Origin: an uncultured Saprospiraceae bacterium
Lineage (GTDB): Bacteria > Bacteroidota > Bacteroidia > Chitinophagales > Saprospiraceae
Assembly: GCA_937967535.1 (NCBI GenBank)
Contig: CALCMV010000344.1
Span: forward strand, 1-16,146
Direction of reading: 5' to 3'
DNA: 16,146 nucleotides
Shown here: positions 1 through 7,618 of the stretch, one piece after another
How the letters are laid out: each line of letters begins with the position of its first letter
Position numbering within the stretch: the first letter of the stretch is position 1
Notes under the pieces: model-generated
The model's database searches: none
Told to the model about the DNA's origin: nothing
Seen by the model: only the letters and a program-made list of their open reading frames with translations
Position numbers and translations under genes: made by a program

Positions 1-1
1 T

Positions 2-481
2 CCTGATGCGAATTACTGGACAAATCAGGCGCATTACGATTGGGCTTACACACCCAATGCGCGTGAACGTGCGTCTTTTTTGCAGGAGAATTTTGTGCCG
101 CTAAAAAAAGCTAATCGCTTGAAAATGATTGATATAGAAGAAGGTGTAGAATTTTTGCCCGACTTCAATGTGCGATTCGCATATGGACATACGGAGGCGA
201 TGATGTTGCCGCAAATTAAAGTGGGTGATAAGACGGTGGTGTTCTGTGCTGACTTGTTTCCTTCTGCCGGACATATTCGTTTGCCATATATCAAATCTTA
301 CGATATGCGACCTTTGGAAACCCTAAAAGAAAAGGAAATTATGCACCAAGAAGCCCTCGAAAATAACTACATTTTATTTTTCAGTCACGACCCTCTTAAT
401 GAATGTGCTACGCTGAAACGCAATGATAGAGGACGAATTGTGTTGGATAAAGCAATGACTTTGTCGGAGGCTTTGAGATAA
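2..481 (+). CDS. MBL-fold metallo-hydrolase, C-terminal part (5' end outside window)
   Basis: The reading frame is open from base 2 and stops with TAA at 479-481, so this is the C-terminal 159 codons of a longer gene. Three late metal-site elements of the metallo-beta-lactamase fold are visible in order: a GHT histidine (codons at 185-193), an Asp in FCADLF (251-253) that would bridge the two metals, and a final His in FFSHD (386-388). The early HxHxDH motif must lie upstream of the window. The short TTG-initiated frame inside it (from 80) is not a credible start because coding similarity continues upstream (NPNARERASFL-like stretch). Such enzymes are usually cytoplasmic Zn hydrolases; the substrate cannot be told from sequence. 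The stop codon directly abuts the stop of the convergent Rpn-like gene. Confidence 0.85.
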   Translation, partial: PDANYWTNQAHYDWAYTPNARERASFLQENFVPLKKANRLKMIDIEEGVEFLPDFNVRFAYGHTEAMMLPQIKVGDKTVVFCADLFPSAGHIRLPYIKSYDMRPLETLKEKEIMHQEALENNYILFFSHDPLNECATLKRNDRGRIVLDKAMTLSEALR

Positions 482-1510
482 TTAGTCTTCTTCAAAAAGT
501 GCTTCAATTTCTTCAATAGGAATATTGAGTAAGTCAGAGATTTGTGCATCCGAAAAGTCCTTCTCGCGCATAGCAAGTACATGTTTTTTGGTGATTTCTT
601 TGGTGACTTCTTTGGTCACTTCTTCTGTGACCTCTTTGGTGACTTCTTCTGTGACTTCTTTGGTGACCTCTTCTGTGACTTTCCTTGTAACTTTTTCCGT
701 AACTTCTTCTTCGCGTTCAGCGAGTTGCAAGGCAAGTTGCTCACGATCCCATTGTTTGATTGTTTCTATTACGCCCATAGTTTTAGTTTTACCCAAAAAA
801 TCGTTTAATTTACTTTCAAATATAGGGCTTGTTTCTGTTTTTTCAAAATCCACATATCTCTTTATGAAATTTAAGAGTTTTTCGACGATATTTTTGTCAT
901 ATCCTTTTTGATATAATCGACGAATTAAATCAAATTTCAGGCTTATCAAGCCTTCGTCTGTTATTTTCTTCCGATTTCTACGAATGCCATACCATGCCGT
1001 CTCCATAACTATCGCAATGGGGTTGTCATCATCTTGAAAATCTTCCGGTTGCTTATCCAGCAACTTGTAGGTGTTAAATTTGTACACATTTTCCGTACCG
1101 AAATGACTAATAGTGTATGACTTGGGATGAAAATTCTTATTATCGTCCGTATAAATAGCAAGTGCAGTGACAGGCATTCCGTATTTATCCAAAATGCGAT
1201 AAAAATAAATAAACATCCGTTTAGCAAAATCAGGGTCTTTGTAGCCTTGCACTTCCAAGTGAATCAAAAACCATTTCGGTTTGCCACTTTTGGTGTATAA
1301 TTGAACGAGTTTGTCGGCATATCGTTGTCCTTTGCCAAGGTCGGCAGTGATTTCTGCAAATTCTTTATCCAGAAATTTCACGCCCTTTGAAAAATCAATT
1401 TCATCTACCCATTGTCCGAAAAAAAATTGAACAATAAATTCAATAAAATCCTCTATGATAGCTTTCCAAAGTCTATCTTGTAGCATGTGTTTAGATTGCT
1501 CTTTGTTCAT
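482..1510 (-). CDS. Rpn-family PD-(D/E)XK nuclease/putative transposase-like protein
   Basis: The 342-aa product resembles the Rpn/YhgA-like recombination-promoting nuclease group (also annotated as PD-(D/E)XK nuclease family transposase). The N-terminal core (about residues 10-125) has the family layout: FxxFxxKEFAEI-like segment at 46-55, Asp66, then LIHLEVQ with Glu86-x-Gln88 as the degenerate ExK motif, followed by FAKRMFIYFYRILDKY. The middle (130-260) is helical. Residues about 269-308 are a run of Val-Thr-x-x tetrapeptides encoded by a 12-bp tandem repeat, then a C-terminal helix-turn-like segment (KDFSDAQISDLLNIPIEEIEAL) typical of this family. Known relatives are DNA endonucleases that stimulate RecA-independent recombination; catalytic activity here is inferred. 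The ATG at 1508-1510 is preceded by an A/T-rich leader. It is a solo gene with no terminal repeats, so it is not evidently a mobile element itself. Confidence 0.85.
   Translation of the reverse strand: MNKEQSKHMLQDRLWKAIIEDFIEFIVQFFFGQWVDEIDFSKGVKFLDKEFAEITADLGKGQRYADKLVQLYTKSGKPKWFLIHLEVQGYKDPDFAKRMFIYFYRILDKYGMPVTALAIYTDDNKNFHPKSYTISHFGTENVYKFNTYKLLDKQPEDFQDDDNPIAIVMETAWYGIRRNRKKITDEGLISLKFDLIRRLYQKGYDKNIVEKLLNFIKRYVDFEKTETSPIFESKLNDFLGKTKTMGVIETIKQWDREQLALQLAEREEEVTEKVTRKVTEEVTKEVTEEVTKEVTEEVTKEVTKEITKKHVLAMREKDFSDAQISDLLNIPIEEIEALFEED
587..706 (-). repeat. 12-bp tandem repeat inside the Rpn-like gene (10 units)
   Basis: Ten in-register 12-bp units run from 587 to 706, e.g. TTTGGTGACTTC and TTCTGTGACTTC, which alternate to give a 24-bp higher-order unit in the middle. 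On the coding strand they give Val-Thr-(Glu/Lys)-(Glu/Lys) repeats. Because the unit is a multiple of three, gain or loss of units would change the length of the linker but not the frame. Confidence 0.9.
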
Positions 1511-1561
1511 ATTTTTTTATTTTAAAAAAGACAAATTAATGGTTTGTACTTGTGCTTGAAC

Positions 1562-3424
1562 TTATAATTTCTTCCCCTTAATCGCCTCTCCAATATTCAC
1601 ATCCATTGCTCGATGAGCGAGAGGTGTGGTGTATTTATTTAGATTATCCATAGCTACATTTATCGCGTCTTTATCCTGACCTTCAACACTTTGTCGCAGT
1701 GTATCTGTTAATTTTTTTGTTTCTGAAACTTCTTCTTCGCTGAGAATGGCGACGTTTTGTGTCAGGAATTTATCGGCAGAAAGAATGATGTTATTTGCTT
1801 CATTTCGGGCTTCGAGCAGGGCGCGAATTTTCATATCCGATTCTGCGTTTTGAATGGAATCCAAGAGCATCCGCGCCATTTCTTCCTCGCTGATACCGTA
1901 GGCAGATTTCACTTGAATACTCTGCTCTACTTCGCTTCGCAATTCCCGCGCACGTACTGTCAAAATTCCGTCGGCATCCAAGATGAACTGTATATCAATT
2001 TTCGGAATACCGGCGGGCATCGGTGGAATACCACGCAAGATAAATTCTCCGAGTTTTCGATTGTCATTGACGAGGTCGCGCTCGCCTTGATAGACGGCTA
2101 CTTGCAGATTTTTTTGTCCGTCCACAGAGGTCGTATATTGCCGTCCGGCTTTGGCAGGAACTTTCGTATTGCGCGGAATAATCGTATCCATCAAACCGCC
2201 CATCGTCTCAATTCCGAGTGACAAAGGCGTAATATCAATCAGCAATAAATCCTTATTATTTCCCGCCAAAATATCTGCCTGAATCGCTGCACCCAATGCC
2301 ACTACTTCATCTGGATTGAGGGCATCATTCACCGTTTGATTGAAAAATTCGGAAACCGTTTTTTTCACCAAAGGTACTCGCGTACTGCCCCCGACCATAA
2401 TAACCGAATCAATATTTTCTACGGTCAATTTCGCATCGGTCAATGCCTGTTTGCAGCTATTTAGTGTTTTATTAATTAATGGAGAAATGAGGGATTCAAA
2501 TTGCGCTTTCGTAATTTCGCATGACCACTCCCCTACCCTTCCAATATATTGATTTTCAGTAGAAAGTGTCTTTTTAGCTTGCTCTGCTGCAATGCGAAAT
2601 TCCTGACTGAGCGTTTTATTTTCTCTTAGAATTTGTGGATTAATATTGTTTTCTTTTAACCAAAAATCAATAATCACTCTATCGAAATCATCGCCACCAA
2701 GATAAGTATCACCATTGGTCGAAAGCACTTCAAAAATACCGCCTTGTATCTGCAAAATCGAAATATCAAACGTACCGCCTCCCAAGTCGTACACCGCAAT
2801 CGTTTTGGATTCATCCTGACTCAAACCAATGCCATAAGCGAGGCTTGCGGCTGTGGGTTCGTTCACGATTCGCAATACATCCAAACCTGCTAATTTTCCG
2901 GCATCACGGGTGGCTTGACGTTGGGCATCGTTGAAATAGGCGGGTACGGTGATGACCGCTTTTGAGACAGCCTGACCGAGTGTGGCTTCAATACGTTTTT
3001 TGAGTTCGGCGAGAATTTTGGCAGATAATTCGACGGGGCTATAAAAGCGGTCACGCACACGGATTTTCACCAAGCTGTCCGTATCTTCATCAATGACTTC
3101 GTAACCCAAATATTGCTCCGCCGCCGCTACGTCTTTATACGATTTCCCCATCAATCGTTTGACGGAATAAATGGTATTTTGCGGTTCGGTCAGGAGGTAT
3201 TTTTTCGCTTCGTCACCAACTACAACTTGCTCATTATCAGAAAAATGTACTACAGAAGGTACGAGCGTATTTTTACCAGAATCGTCTGCCACAGCAACCG
3301 CTTCGCCCTCACGCATATACGCGACAAGGCTGTTCGTTGTTCCCAAATCAATGCCGACAATGACATCGCTTTCAGGGGCTTTTTCTACATTTCCGGAGGA
3401 TAAATTGATGGATATTTTTGCCAT
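1562..3424 (-). CDS. hscA: Fe-S cluster assembly chaperone HscA (Hsp70 family)
   Basis: This 620-aa Hsp70 is closer to HscA than to DnaK. It has a short N-terminal extension before the nucleotide-binding motif GIDLGTTNSLVA (24-35), then SVKRLMG (87-93), the second phosphate motif VYDLGGGTFDIS (211-222), the adenosine motif VGGSTRVP (344-351), and an interdomain linker LLLIDITPLSLGIETMGG near 393-410. The substrate domain contains the RGIPPMPAG segment characteristic of HscA, and the C-terminus lacks the long acidic tail of DnaK. The length matches the family (E. coli HscA 616 aa). HscA with HscB releases Fe-S clusters from IscU to acceptor proteins in the cytoplasm. No hscB, iscU or fdx is present in the window, so it is uncoupled from an isc operon here. 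The ATG (3422-3424) sits right after a heptamer array that also precedes the DUF1990 gene. Confidence 0.92.
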   Translation of the reverse strand: MAKISINLSSGNVEKAPESDVIVGIDLGTTNSLVAYMREGEAVAVADDSGKNTLVPSVVHFSDNEQVVVGDEAKKYLLTEPQNTIYSVKRLMGKSYKDVAAAEQYLGYEVIDEDTDSLVKIRVRDRFYSPVELSAKILAELKKRIEATLGQAVSKAVITVPAYFNDAQRQATRDAGKLAGLDVLRIVNEPTAASLAYGIGLSQDESKTIAVYDLGGGTFDISILQIQGGIFEVLSTNGDTYLGGDDFDRVIIDFWLKENNINPQILRENKTLSQEFRIAAEQAKKTLSTENQYIGRVGEWSCEITKAQFESLISPLINKTLNSCKQALTDAKLTVENIDSVIMVGGSTRVPLVKKTVSEFFNQTVNDALNPDEVVALGAAIQADILAGNNKDLLLIDITPLSLGIETMGGLMDTIIPRNTKVPAKAGRQYTTSVDGQKNLQVAVYQGERDLVNDNRKLGEFILRGIPPMPAGIPKIDIQFILDADGILTVRARELRSEVEQSIQVKSAYGISEEEMARMLLDSIQNAESDMKIRALLEARNEANNIILSADKFLTQNVAILSEEEVSETKKLTDTLRQSVEGQDKDAINVAMDNLNKYTTPLAHRAMDVNIGEAIKGKKL

Positions 3425-3431
3425 AGTTTTT

Positions 3432-3459
3432 AATGATTAATGGTTAACGGTTAATGATT
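3432..3459. repeat. Heptamer array upstream of hscA
   Basis: Four consecutive 7-bp units (AATGATT, AATGGTT, AACGGTT, AATGATT) lie seven bases upstream of the hscA start codon. The same words occur upstream of the DUF1990 gene (4255-4289), and in inverted orientation at 3692-3709 on the far side of the palindromic element. Confidence 0.85.
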
Positions 3460-3483
3460 AATTTAGGGGCGTGATAGAACACA

Positions 3484-3657
3484 CTGTAATGACTGCTTTA
3501 CAGGCTGACTGCGAACTCGTACAGACGACTTTAGCCGTCTCAAAATAATATGTAATTTACTGTTTTTTAGTTTTTTATAAATAAAAAATAAAAAACAGCG
3601 ACGGCTAAAGTCGTCGGTACAGGCATTCGCGGTCAGCCTGTAAAGCAGTCATTACGG
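3484..3657. repeat. Palindromic element 1 (MITE-like, 174 bp)
   Basis: Left arm (3484-3539) and right arm (3600-3657) are near-complete inverted repeats of about 56-58 bp, beginning CTGTAATGACTGCTTTACAG. The inner AT-rich part (about 3560-3598) is itself inverted-repetitive, so nearly the whole element can fold back. Each arm also contains its own small palindrome (GACGACTTTAGCCGTC on the left, GACGGCTAAAGTCGTC on the right). It contains no ORF. The related element at 4421-4691 shares the outer arms. It may be a non-autonomous mobile element, or a structural or terminator element downstream of DUF1990. Confidence 0.88.
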
Positions 3658-3691
3658 AGTTTGCGATTAATTAGCTGCGCGAAATTAGGCA

Positions 3692-3709
3692 ATTAACCAT
3701 TAACCATTA
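3692..3709. repeat. Inverted heptamer array at the DUF1990 3' end
   Basis: The words AACCATT AACCATT are the reverse complement of the AATGGTT words at 3432-3459. Together the two arrays bracket palindromic element 1. The array overlaps the stop codon of the DUF1990 gene, so its last residues (MVNG) are encoded by repeat sequence. Confidence 0.75.
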
Positions 3710-4247
3710 TTTTCATGGATTCAAGTACAAATTTTCGTTGATAAAGACGTGCAATGGGATAGCCTAATTTTGCCATCCAAAAACGTGGTTTGGAGAAGGC
3801 GCGAATGTGATAACTGACCTCTCCCCTATCATTTTTTTCTACCCAAAATACTTCTTCACCCGCTTCGAAGTGTCCGGGCAAAGTGCCATAGGCAAAGCCA
3901 AATTTATTGGGTTCATCCCAAGTATATACGATGCGCGAACTGTTTTTCCACCAAATGCCCCACAAACGAATCATTACGACCACAACTTCGCCTTTTTCGA
4001 GTGGTGCGATGGGATAAATTTTCGTCCAACCCGGCGGAAAATGCGCCCAATCGCGGAGGGCTTGCTTGGCTTTTTGCCATGCTTCCTCGCCTTGTCCGAT
4101 GATGGTATGATTGTAATCGTTGTCGTAATTGGAAAGCGTTTCGGTGGCAGATGCACCGATTTCGGGGTAGGTGTATGGGAGTTGTTTTTCTTGTTGATGA
4201 AAATGGTCTAAGGTTGTTTTTGATGGATATTGTATAGAAATTCGCAT
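3693..4247 (-). CDS. DUF1990 family protein
   Basis: The 184-aa product matches the DUF1990 family (SRPBCC-like fold by family knowledge) over its full length. Landmarks are YPEIGAS (27-33), a central hydrophobic strand VVVVMIRLWGIWWKNSSRIVY (from 88), and the hallmark FGFAYGTLPGHFEAGEE (116-132), followed by SYHIRAFSKPRFWMAKLGYP. It has no signal peptide or membrane anchor and is presumably cytoplasmic. The biochemical function of the family is unknown. The gene stands alone: a heptamer array precedes its start (ATG at 4245-4247), and the inverted array reaches into its final codons. Two related palindromic elements lie on either side, so the gene with its flanks could have been copied or moved as a block, but codon use does not look foreign by eye. 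Confidence 0.85.
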   Translation of the reverse strand: MRISIQYPSKTTLDHFHQQEKQLPYTYPEIGASATETLSNYDNDYNHTIIGQGEEAWQKAKQALRDWAHFPPGWTKIYPIAPLEKGEVVVVMIRLWGIWWKNSSRIVYTWDEPNKFGFAYGTLPGHFEAGEEVFWVEKNDRGEVSYHIRAFSKPRFWMAKLGYPIARLYQRKFVLESMKIMVNG

Positions 4248-4254
4248 GATTTTT

Positions 4255-4289
4255 AACGATTAATGATTAACGGTTAATGATTAATCAAT
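4255..4289. repeat. Heptamer array upstream of the DUF1990 gene
   Basis: Units AACGATT, AATGATT, AACGGTT, AATGATT and a degenerate fifth lie seven bases upstream of the DUF1990 ATG. The spacing and the T-run that precedes the ATG are the same as in front of hscA (3425-3459), so the two genes share almost the same 5' leader. Confidence 0.85.
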
Positions 4290-4420
4290 AAACCCTTATT
4301 TTTGTATTTAAGTTGACTTTAAAATCGTAAAAGTGTGCTTATTTTTCATTAAAATTGATGAGTGCAAAATACATTGTTGATATTTTCAATAAATAAAACG
4401 CAGAAAGGGTTTCATAAATA
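4290..4420. other. AT-rich spacer, probable DUF1990 promoter region
   Basis: This gene-free stretch lies between the leader array and palindromic element 2. On the minus strand it contains TATTTTG (4365-4371) with a TTG about 15 bases upstream, a shortened version of the Bacteroidota -7/-33 pattern. That match is weak, and no other structure is seen. Confidence 0.3.
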
Positions 4421-4691
4421 ACTGTAATGACTGCTTTACAGGCTGACCGCGAGTACCGTACAGGCGAATTCATTCGCCATGTGAAAAATAAATAAAATTC
4501 GTATAACATTTATTTACAGTAAATTATAAATGAAATTATACTAAACATGGCGATTGAAATCGCCTGTACGAGTTCCCGGTCAGCCTGTTTAGCTGTCAAG
4601 TATATTATTATTTTTATTTATAATAAATTTAAAAACAATAATTTATAAATTTATTTTTATTTTACTTGATAACTAAAGCAGTCATTACAGT
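4421..4691. repeat. Palindromic element 2 (MITE-like, 271 bp including a nested insert)
   Basis: The left end (4421-4454) is almost identical to the outer arm of element 1, and the right end (4677-4691) is its reverse complement. The internal arm hairpins differ in sequence from element 1 but are perfect palindromes: GGCGAATTCATTCGCC on the left, GGCGATTGAAATCGCC on the right. The right arm is interrupted by an 86-bp AT-rich insert (4589-4674). The right end lies 35 bp from the stop codon of the S8 protease, so the element could also act as its transcription terminator. Confidence 0.86.
4589..4674. repeat. Nested AT-rich palindromic insert in element 2
   Basis: The sequence starts TTAGCTGTCAAGTA and ends TACTTGATAACT, which are imperfect inverted repeats, and the interior is almost only A and T. 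Removing 4589-4674 joins CAGCCTGT to AAAGCAGTC, exactly the arm sequence of element 1. This is most simply read as a small element inserted into a larger one. No clear target duplication beyond a possible TA is visible. Confidence 0.65.
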
Positions 4692-4726
4692 TTTCCGAAA
4701 TTTATACTGTTCGGTTGCTGGCATTA

Positions 4727-7444
4727 CTAATTTTCTACTCTTCCTGTCACAGAATTTGAGCCATTATTCTCTGACCAAATAATTTTATCATCCCCATTTA
4801 CATCACCATTCATATTATAATCGGCGGGAGTGTAGAGGTCGAAATCACCATTTCTGTCGAGCCAAATATCTTTATCTCTGCCATTGGTATCGTAGCCGGG
4901 GGCATCGAATGTTTGGTCGCCATCGCCACCATATAATGCCCATACGCCGGCATACACTTCTTTTTGCCCCACACTCGTAGATGTACGATAGCTGTTTTGT
5001 GTACGAAAATCATAACTCAATACATTCCCCGAAAATGTAACAGGTACATGCGACATGGCTGCCATATGAGAATGATGTTCAATGACGATATAGTAGCTTT
5101 GTCCGGCGGGAATAAGGGCGCAATCATCCATAAAAGCGACCTTACCATCTTCCAAAATCAGTGCTGCTTTTCGGAAAACGGTGCTAGTAGGGTCAAGCGT
5201 AGAACGCAAACTGAAAATAACCCAATCTACTACTTTTTTACCGCCATTTGCTGCTGCAATCGCCTCATAATCAAGGTCATCAAAACCGGATTCAGAGCCA
5301 TCATAATACCAATGCGCTGCTGTAAAAGGATGCACGGAAGGGGTAGGTGCTGCGAGTGTATTGATGGGCGTTTGTCCGGGCAATAAACCTCTGTTGTTCA
5401 TGTCAGTTTGCATGGCAATTGCCGGAAGTGCGGTATCGTCCATCGCACCTTCAAGGTAGACGTGTACATCAAGACGGAGGTCAAGATTAGCCTGTTGGTT
5501 AGCGGCTACGATGGCATTATTGACAAAATTATATCCATCCAATTTGCCATGTCCCCAGCCGTAGTTGGGTGCTGTACCGTATTGGGTGAGTACGTTTTGG
5601 TCTACCTTAGCGGCATTGATTAGGTCTGCTTTTACTTGGGCATGAGTCGCATTGGGAAATTGTTGCAAATAGCAAGCTACCGTACCCGTCACTACAGGTG
5701 CGGCGATGGATGTACCCGACCATTGAGTCGCATGCCAACCTTCGGGAGCGAGGCGTCGGGCATCGGCAGGGCTATTGGCGAGTTCTTGGAGTCGTTCCAA
5801 GACTTGCGCTCCGGCGGTATAGTTGCCCGAAGCAGCGATGTCGGGTTTGAGCAAGCCTTCGCGGGTAGGTCCGATACTGGATTCGCGGACTTTGTTGCCT
5901 CCCGGTGTCTCATTGAAATAGGTCTGCCCGTCGAAGCCCGTCCATGAATCGGAAGCGGAATAATTGGCAACCGAAATGACTTTTGGCGAACAATTGGGAC
6001 CCGTCACAATGGAACGTAGAGTATCTGCTGCTTTGTACCGCGCAATGTCAGGAAAAACCGAAGCATCGGGCAATCTATTTGGTGGTTCTACGCTAGATGT
6101 TCCCATGAGCGTACCATTGCTCCATACATCAAAATAACCGCTTCCGGTAGTGGTGAACTCCCAATAATCTGTTGATACTGTTGGAAATACTACAAATACC
6201 AAATCATATACATCTTGATTTAGTTGGGCGTGAATTTCAATATTGCCCATGACTTCATTTGTGATAGGATGACGAAGTGTTTTGGTGATAGTGCGGGTAT
6301 TTGTGGAAAGTCCGGGAAAATCCGAAAGCATATTGTAGAATTGAGTAATGCCTTTAAATGAATAATCATTTTTATCTCTACATGCTAATGCAAACTGTAC
6401 GCTGTCAAAGTCGCTTTTATCTGCAAATAATTCAAAAAATACATACCCAAGATTATTATTTCTTTTGAACCATGAAAAAACAGTATCTGTGGTGACTTGA
6501 TAGCCAAGGTGCTGTCGGATACCTGCGCCATTTCCGGCAGCTTGTACAAGTACGCGCCCGGGTTTTTCGTCCAAAAGATTTTCTATGTGCTGTACGTACA
6601 AAGGACGGGTATCGTGTGTGCCGCGATAGCTGCCTACGCTCGAATTGATGACACAAGGTTTGCCGAGTTCGTCAGCTTTATTGAAGATGTATTCGAGACC
6701 ATCTACAAAAGTAGCGGGGTAGCCGCTATTGCGTAGATTGACATGAATGATGTCGGCTTTAGGGGCTGCTCCGACATACTTGTCGGTTACTGCCGAGCCG
6801 TTGCCCGTAGCGGCGGCTGCGGTGCCTGTGCCATGCCCGAATCCGGGGTTGAAAGGGTCGTGCTGTACGATGCCATTGTCAATATCTGCCGCAGTCCATT
6901 CATAGCCATATCCTTGTGGTAGATTGGTGACATTGCCGACGAGTTGATCCCAAATATAAAGGACGCGCGTACTACCATCGACATTCTGAAAATCGGGGTG
7001 TCGATAGTCAAGTCCTGAATCTATTGTAGCTACGATAACTCCCTCTCCATCAAGCCCTTGTGGAAGGCATCCCAAACCCTCATGTAATGAATCCAAATTA
7101 TTATTGACGCGCAAAAAATCGCCGAGTAGTTTGGCTTCTCTTTGTAAAAATTCGATGCGTTTGATAGCCGGATGCCGCTGCAATTGAGCAATACCGGAAG
7201 CCGGAATACGCACCGCAGCGATGCCTTTGCGTCCGTATTTGTAGGTGCCTTTTGCGCTTTTCACCTCATCCTTAATAACAGCCAAATCACCTTGAATCAT
7301 CACATCAAGTGTTTCGTGTATTTGTCCGCTTTTTTTGAGGGTTTGCAATTTGCGTGTGAGGTCAATATTGAGACTGGCTTTTTGAGCAATGTTTACATTA
7401 AGTGCAACGAATAGAAGCAATACTAATGTCAGTAATTTTTTCAT
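4727..7444 (-). CDS. Secreted subtilisin-like serine protease (S8) with C-terminal secretion-type domain
   Basis: The 905-aa product has a signal peptide (MKKLLTLVLLLFVALNVNIA), then a propeptide-like region to about 130. The S8 catalytic motifs follow: VATIDSGLDYRHP with Asp142, GFGHGTGTAAAATG with His204, VQAAGNG with the oxyanion Asn305, and WSGTSIAAPVVTG with Ser579. About 270 residues separate Asn305 and Ser579, far more than in plain subtilisins, which indicates a large inserted beta-rich domain (about 325-480). Residues about 655-905 form a C-terminal module with WVIFSLRS, DGKVAFMDD, YYIVIEHHSHMAAMSH and Ca-site-like Asp/Asn/Gly repeats (NMNGDVNGDDK), a layout seen in secreted proteins of Saprospiria-like Bacteroidota. 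It is presumably exported by T9SS, an inference. The ATG at 7442-7444 is chosen because it starts the signal peptide; a frame extension to 7510 adds no leader features. Confidence 0.9.
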   Translation of the reverse strand: MKKLLTLVLLLFVALNVNIAQKASLNIDLTRKLQTLKKSGQIHETLDVMIQGDLAVIKDEVKSAKGTYKYGRKGIAAVRIPASGIAQLQRHPAIKRIEFLQREAKLLGDFLRVNNNLDSLHEGLGCLPQGLDGEGVIVATIDSGLDYRHPDFQNVDGSTRVLYIWDQLVGNVTNLPQGYGYEWTAADIDNGIVQHDPFNPGFGHGTGTAAAATGNGSAVTDKYVGAAPKADIIHVNLRNSGYPATFVDGLEYIFNKADELGKPCVINSSVGSYRGTHDTRPLYVQHIENLLDEKPGRVLVQAAGNGAGIRQHLGYQVTTDTVFSWFKRNNNLGYVFFELFADKSDFDSVQFALACRDKNDYSFKGITQFYNMLSDFPGLSTNTRTITKTLRHPITNEVMGNIEIHAQLNQDVYDLVFVVFPTVSTDYWEFTTTGSGYFDVWSNGTLMGTSSVEPPNRLPDASVFPDIARYKAADTLRSIVTGPNCSPKVISVANYSASDSWTGFDGQTYFNETPGGNKVRESSIGPTREGLLKPDIAASGNYTAGAQVLERLQELANSPADARRLAPEGWHATQWSGTSIAAPVVTGTVACYLQQFPNATHAQVKADLINAAKVDQNVLTQYGTAPNYGWGHGKLDGYNFVNNAIVAANQQANLDLRLDVHVYLEGAMDDTALPAIAMQTDMNNRGLLPGQTPINTLAAPTPSVHPFTAAHWYYDGSESGFDDLDYEAIAAANGGKKVVDWVIFSLRSTLDPTSTVFRKAALILEDGKVAFMDDCALIPAGQSYYIVIEHHSHMAAMSHVPVTFSGNVLSYDFRTQNSYRTSTSVGQKEVYAGVWALYGGDGDQTFDAPGYDTNGRDKDIWLDRNGDFDLYTPADYNMNGDVNGDDKIIWSENNGSNSVTGRVEN

Positions 7445-7618
7445 AATTTTTTGAATTGAATTGAAAGTGTAATAGTGATTTAGACGAAAGTAGCGGATGT
7501 ATTGTTGCAAAGTAAGTAGTTCGTGGTGGGATTTTTCCTTTTCATATGTTAAACAATACTTTTTTAAAAAGTTAATCGCTCTAAAATGTAAATGGTGGCT
7601 ACCCGTTTAAGTTTGCTT
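7445..7618. other. Spacer upstream of the S8 protease
   Basis: This stretch must hold the protease promoter (minus strand). TACTTTG-like and TACTTTCG-like boxes occur between about 7465 and 7525, but neither has a convincing -33 TTG, so no promoter is called. The 19-base word at 7596-7614 (TGGCTACCCGTTTAAGTTT) recurs with one change at 10488-10506. Confidence 0.4.
7596..7614 (+). repeat. Dispersed 19-bp repeat, copy 1
   Basis: TGGCTACCCGTTTAAGTTT here and TGGCTACCCGTCTAAGTTT at 10488-10506 match at 18 of 19 bases, both in gene-free spacers next to inverted repeats. Chance identity at this length is unlikely. No coding explanation is seen. Confidence 0.65.

Noticed and set aside
525..911. 128-codon + strand frame rich in Ser-Val-Thr
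   Set aside because: It is the antisense reading of the 12-bp repeat in the Rpn-like gene and shows no family features.
482..1510. Calling the Rpn-like gene an insertion sequence
   Set aside because: No terminal inverted repeats or target duplications flank it; only the protein family name suggests a transposase.
1562..3424. Calling the Hsp70 gene dnaK
   Set aside because: GTTNSLVA, the RGIPPMPAG segment, the N-terminal extension and the missing acidic tail fit HscA better than DnaK.
7445..7540. Promoter for the S8 protease
   Set aside because: TACTTTG-like boxes exist on the minus strand but lack a -33 TTG at proper distance.
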